64,000 nt of DNA, from NCBI GenBank assembly GCA_035542475.1, contig DATKLL010000108.1, forward strand, positions 16,907 to 80,906, read 5' to 3'. Each line of letters opens with the position of its first letter. Within the stretch, counting starts at the first letter, position 1. Of the stretch, positions 62,303 through 64,000 are shown piece after piece. Source of the stretch: DATKLL01 sp035542475. Its GTDB lineage: Bacteria > Desulfobacterota > Syntrophia > Syntrophales > UBA2185. The notes beneath the pieces were generated by a model. The model was not told where the DNA came from and searched no databases. It saw only the letters and a program-made list of their open reading frames with translations. The position numbers were made by a program, and so were the translations under genes.

Positions 62303-62332
62303 GGGAATATTAAATTTACACCGTTAGCCGGA

Positions 62333-62360
62333 CGCCTACTCCCTGTGGCAGATGTAGGCG
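62333..62360. terminator. Weak hairpin between convergent genes
   Basis: CGCCTAC and GTAGGCG form seven pairs around a 14-nt loop between the iron-sulfur flavoprotein and VOC genes. No T-run follows on either strand. Confidence 0.35.
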
Positions 62361-62377
62361 CCCCTGCGGACTTACTC

Positions 62378-62737
62378 TTACTTTGCACTTTCATCGTTCT
62401 CCCAGATACCCATGACATTATTTTCCGTATCCTTAAAGATGGCGAAATATCCCCATCCCTTGATAGGTGTCTTGGGAACCAGAATCTTTCCTCCTGCCTT
62501 TTCAATCTTAACGCAGCATTTCTCAACGGATTCTACATCAATGTAATTGACAATTGCCTTATGGTTTTTTTCCCGCTTCATCAACCCGCCATAAAGCGCG
62601 TCCTTACCACCCGTTGAGATCATCCAGTAGTCCCATTGCGGAATTTTCTCAAACTTCCAGTCAAAAAGTTTCTTATAGAATTTTTTCGCCCTTGCCGGAT
62701 CATCTGCCGGCATTTCAAAATATACAATGTCGCCCAT
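62378..62737 (-). CDS. VOC (glyoxalase/bleomycin-resistance) family protein
   Basis: The 119-residue protein has the paired beta-alpha-beta-beta-beta units of the VOC superfamily: IVYFEMPADDPARAKKFYKKLFDW and KTPIKGWGYFAIFKDTENNVMGIWE. The metal residues fit the putative glyoxalase group but substrate is unknown. ATG at 62737 with GGAGGT upstream is preferred to a GTG nine bases further. Confidence 0.87.
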   Translation of the reverse strand: MGDIVYFEMPADDPARAKKFYKKLFDWKFEKIPQWDYWMISTGGKDALYGGLMKREKNHKAIVNYIDVESVEKCCVKIEKAGGKILVPKTPIKGWGYFAIFKDTENNVMGIWENDESAK

Positions 62738-63011
62738 GTTTGTCACCTCCGTATTTAAAATTTACATGATAATTTACATAAACATATCAACTTATGCCAT
62801 AAAGGAACACCTGATTTATGAGTTCAAAATATCTTATTGAGACAGCACCATTGGATGAAACCCGCGTCAGTGTTGAAATACCGGGTCTTAGGGTTACGGG
62901 TTGAAAGGATTTGAACGATTGTGAAGAAAAGAACAACTACTTGTCACATTATGTCACATGTGCAATATGATTTTGTGATATAGTGGCAACAAATTTATCG
63001 TTACTTATACC
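62738..63011. other. Intergenic region with direct repeats before the SGNH gene
   Basis: Two copies of TGTCACAT (62942-62949 and 62952-62959) are one helical turn apart; the second extends to the palindrome CACATGTG. They may be an operator for the SGNH gene at 63012. No clear -10/-35 pair is seen. Confidence 0.4.
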
Positions 63012-63641
63012 ATGATAGCGAGAAGACATATACTGCTGTGGTTCCTTTTGTTGGCTATCATTGCCGGCAGCAACCTGGTTGCTTGTTCTAATGATGCCAA
63101 GTTGCCTCACCTCGCAAATGATGCAGTTATTTTAGCCTTTGGCAATAGCTTGACTTACGGGACAGGAGCGGAGCAGACAGAAAGTTATCCCGCAGTCCTG
63201 GAACAGATGATTGGCCGAAAGGTAGTTAACGCGGGCATTCCGGGGGAGGTGACTGCTCAAGGACTTTCCCGCTTACCAATGGTACTAGAAAAAGAAAGAC
63301 CGGCTCTCATGATAATCTGTCATGGCGGTAACGATATGCTCCGACGATTGAATAGACAGCAAGCTGCCGACAATCTACGAAGCATGATTCGGTTAGCACA
63401 GGCACGAGGGGTGGCCGTCGTTCTCCTTGCGGTACCAGCCCCGGATATGTCCCTTTCACCACCGCATATGTACCGGGAAATAGCCAGGGATTTGGCTATT
63501 CCACTTGAAGATAAGATCATGTCTGCAGTGTTGGCCGATGGGTCTCTCAGGTCAGATTATATTCATCCCAATGCCGCAGGGTATCGCCGCATAGCTGAAG
63601 CCCTTGTAACACTTCTGAAAAAGAGTGGTGCTATAGAATAG
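63012..63641 (+). CDS. SGNH/GDSL-type hydrolase, predicted lipoprotein
   Basis: A lipoprotein signal peptide ends in NLVAC (lipobox Cys25). The rest is a SGNH hydrolase like TesA arylesterases: block I FGNSLTYGTG, GEVTAQGLSRLP, block III HGGNDML and block V SDYIHPNAAGY with the catalytic Asp-His. Block I has Asn where GDSL has Asp, a frequent variant. It is expected to cleave esters in the periplasm or outer membrane. No strong ribosome site precedes the ATG. Confidence 0.87.
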   Translation: MIARRHILLWFLLLAIIAGSNLVACSNDAKLPHLANDAVILAFGNSLTYGTGAEQTESYPAVLEQMIGRKVVNAGIPGEVTAQGLSRLPMVLEKERPALMIICHGGNDMLRRLNRQQAADNLRSMIRLAQARGVAVVLLAVPAPDMSLSPPHMYREIARDLAIPLEDKIMSAVLADGSLRSDYIHPNAAGYRRIAEALVTLLKKSGAIE

Positions 63642-63800
63642 CCTGTCTGTGAGAGATGATGCTAGCACCTGTAAGTCTTCAAAGCCATCATGAAATAAGA
63701 AATGCAGATTACGGATTAAATGGTGCTATTCTATCAGTTAGAAGGCGCATCTCGCAATAATGATCCACAGCAATTTTCATAACAACATCTCTGGGACTTT

Positions 63801-64000
63801 ATGTGGGTAAAACTGTTTCACATGCTTAGTGTGTCCATGGTGGAGGGGGAATGGGCAGAAGTTTGCTCAAGTATGTTTAAACTTCCTGACGCATCAAGAC
63901 GCTTCAAAAAGTGGGTGGGTCACAGGTTGCTGGTCTCTTACTCTTTTTTTACTGAACGCGGGAAACAACATTCCCAGCTTGGCATACCATCTTCTTCATT
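63801..64000 (+). CDS. Possible partial open frame running off the window
   Basis: A frame opens with ATG at 63801 and stays open for 66 codons to the window end (MWVKLFHMLSVSMVEGEW ... SRRFKKWVGHR ... TERGKQHSQ). Amino-acid composition looks protein-like but I recognise no family, and no ribosome site stands out. It may be a real 3'-truncated gene or chance. Confidence 0.25.
   Translation, partial: MWVKLFHMLSVSMVEGEWAEVCSSMFKLPDASRRFKKWVGHRLLVSYSFFTERGKQHSQLGIPSSS

Noticed and set aside
1..64000. CRISPR arrays, prophage or insertion sequences
   Set aside because: No regularly spaced repeats, transposase or integrase motifs, or phage structural genes were recognised on either strand.

Overview
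The window looks like a chromosome segment of an anaerobic, Gram-negative, Desulfobacterota-type bacterium; a Syntrophales-like lineage is my best guess. Supporting genes are a tungsten-type aldehyde:ferredoxin oxidoreductase, a PerR-rubrerythrin oxygen-defence operon, a benzoyl-CoA reductase/2-hydroxyacyl-CoA dehydratase-like subunit with its ATPase activator, iron-sulfur flavoproteins, sigma-54 control, outer-membrane and lipoprotein genes, and very long PAS-rich sensor kinases. Taxonomy is inference. I saw no tRNA, rRNA, CRISPR array, transposase or prophage.

Layout. 1-6 kb: end of a Fic/Doc gene, an iron-sulfur flavoprotein, a leftward group (flavin reductase, outer-membrane channel-like protein, two small membrane proteins, nitroreductase), then a DUF3147 membrane protein and a sirtuin. 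6-18 kb: a 2302-residue CheB-CheR-PAS-GAF histidine kinase, a PreP-like M16C protease, an aminoacyl-tRNA-protein transferase, a DUF72 protein and a TPR lipoprotein. 18-21 kb: a leftward operon of MinD-like ATPase, J-domain/HTH protein, SPOR protein and membrane-anchored methyltransferase. 22-25 kb: an overlapping rightward set of cell-envelope enzymes (M23 peptidase, polysaccharide deacetylase, DUF4015 glycoside hydrolase-like). 25-30 kb: hydrolase, lexA with a clear SOS box, glycosyltransferase, ACT protein, perR-rubrerythrin with a perfect PerR box. 30-34 kb: aldehyde ferredoxin oxidoreductase, an unknown protein with two beta-grasp-like repeats, a MoaD/ThiS protein and an NCS2 permease. 34-41 kb: HDOD protein, small unknowns, MoxR/VWA pair, MarR regulator, PAS sensor.

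41-46.5 kb: a CstA operon, with a good sigma-54 promoter, divergent from a GAF/AAA+/HTH sigma-54 activator. 46.5-52 kb: a six-gene leftward operon for a Tat-exported molybdenum hydroxylase of the isoquinoline 1-oxidoreductase/periplasmic aldehyde oxidoreductase type: 2Fe-2S subunit, molybdopterin subunit, diheme cytochrome c, XdhC, MobA-like protein and TauE-type transporter. 52-58 kb: acyl-CoA ligase, 2-hydroxyacyl-CoA dehydratase/benzoyl-CoA reductase-like subunit and activator ATPase, divergent from a MarR regulator followed by a QueG-like 4Fe-4S protein. An identical 14-bp palindrome lies before the MarR gene and before the Fe-S gene. 58-64 kb: a GNAT-histone deacetylase fusion, a divergent peptide deformylase, an old-yellow-enzyme oxidoreductase, an iron-sulfur flavoprotein, a VOC protein, an SGNH lipoprotein and an open frame running off the end.

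The most interesting units are the MarR-palindrome acyl-CoA regulon, the sigma-54-driven CstA operon, the periplasmic molybdenum hydroxylase operon, the lexA promoter with an almost leaderless transcript, the J-domain/HTH/SPOR/MinD operon, and the single-chain acetyltransferase-deacetylase.
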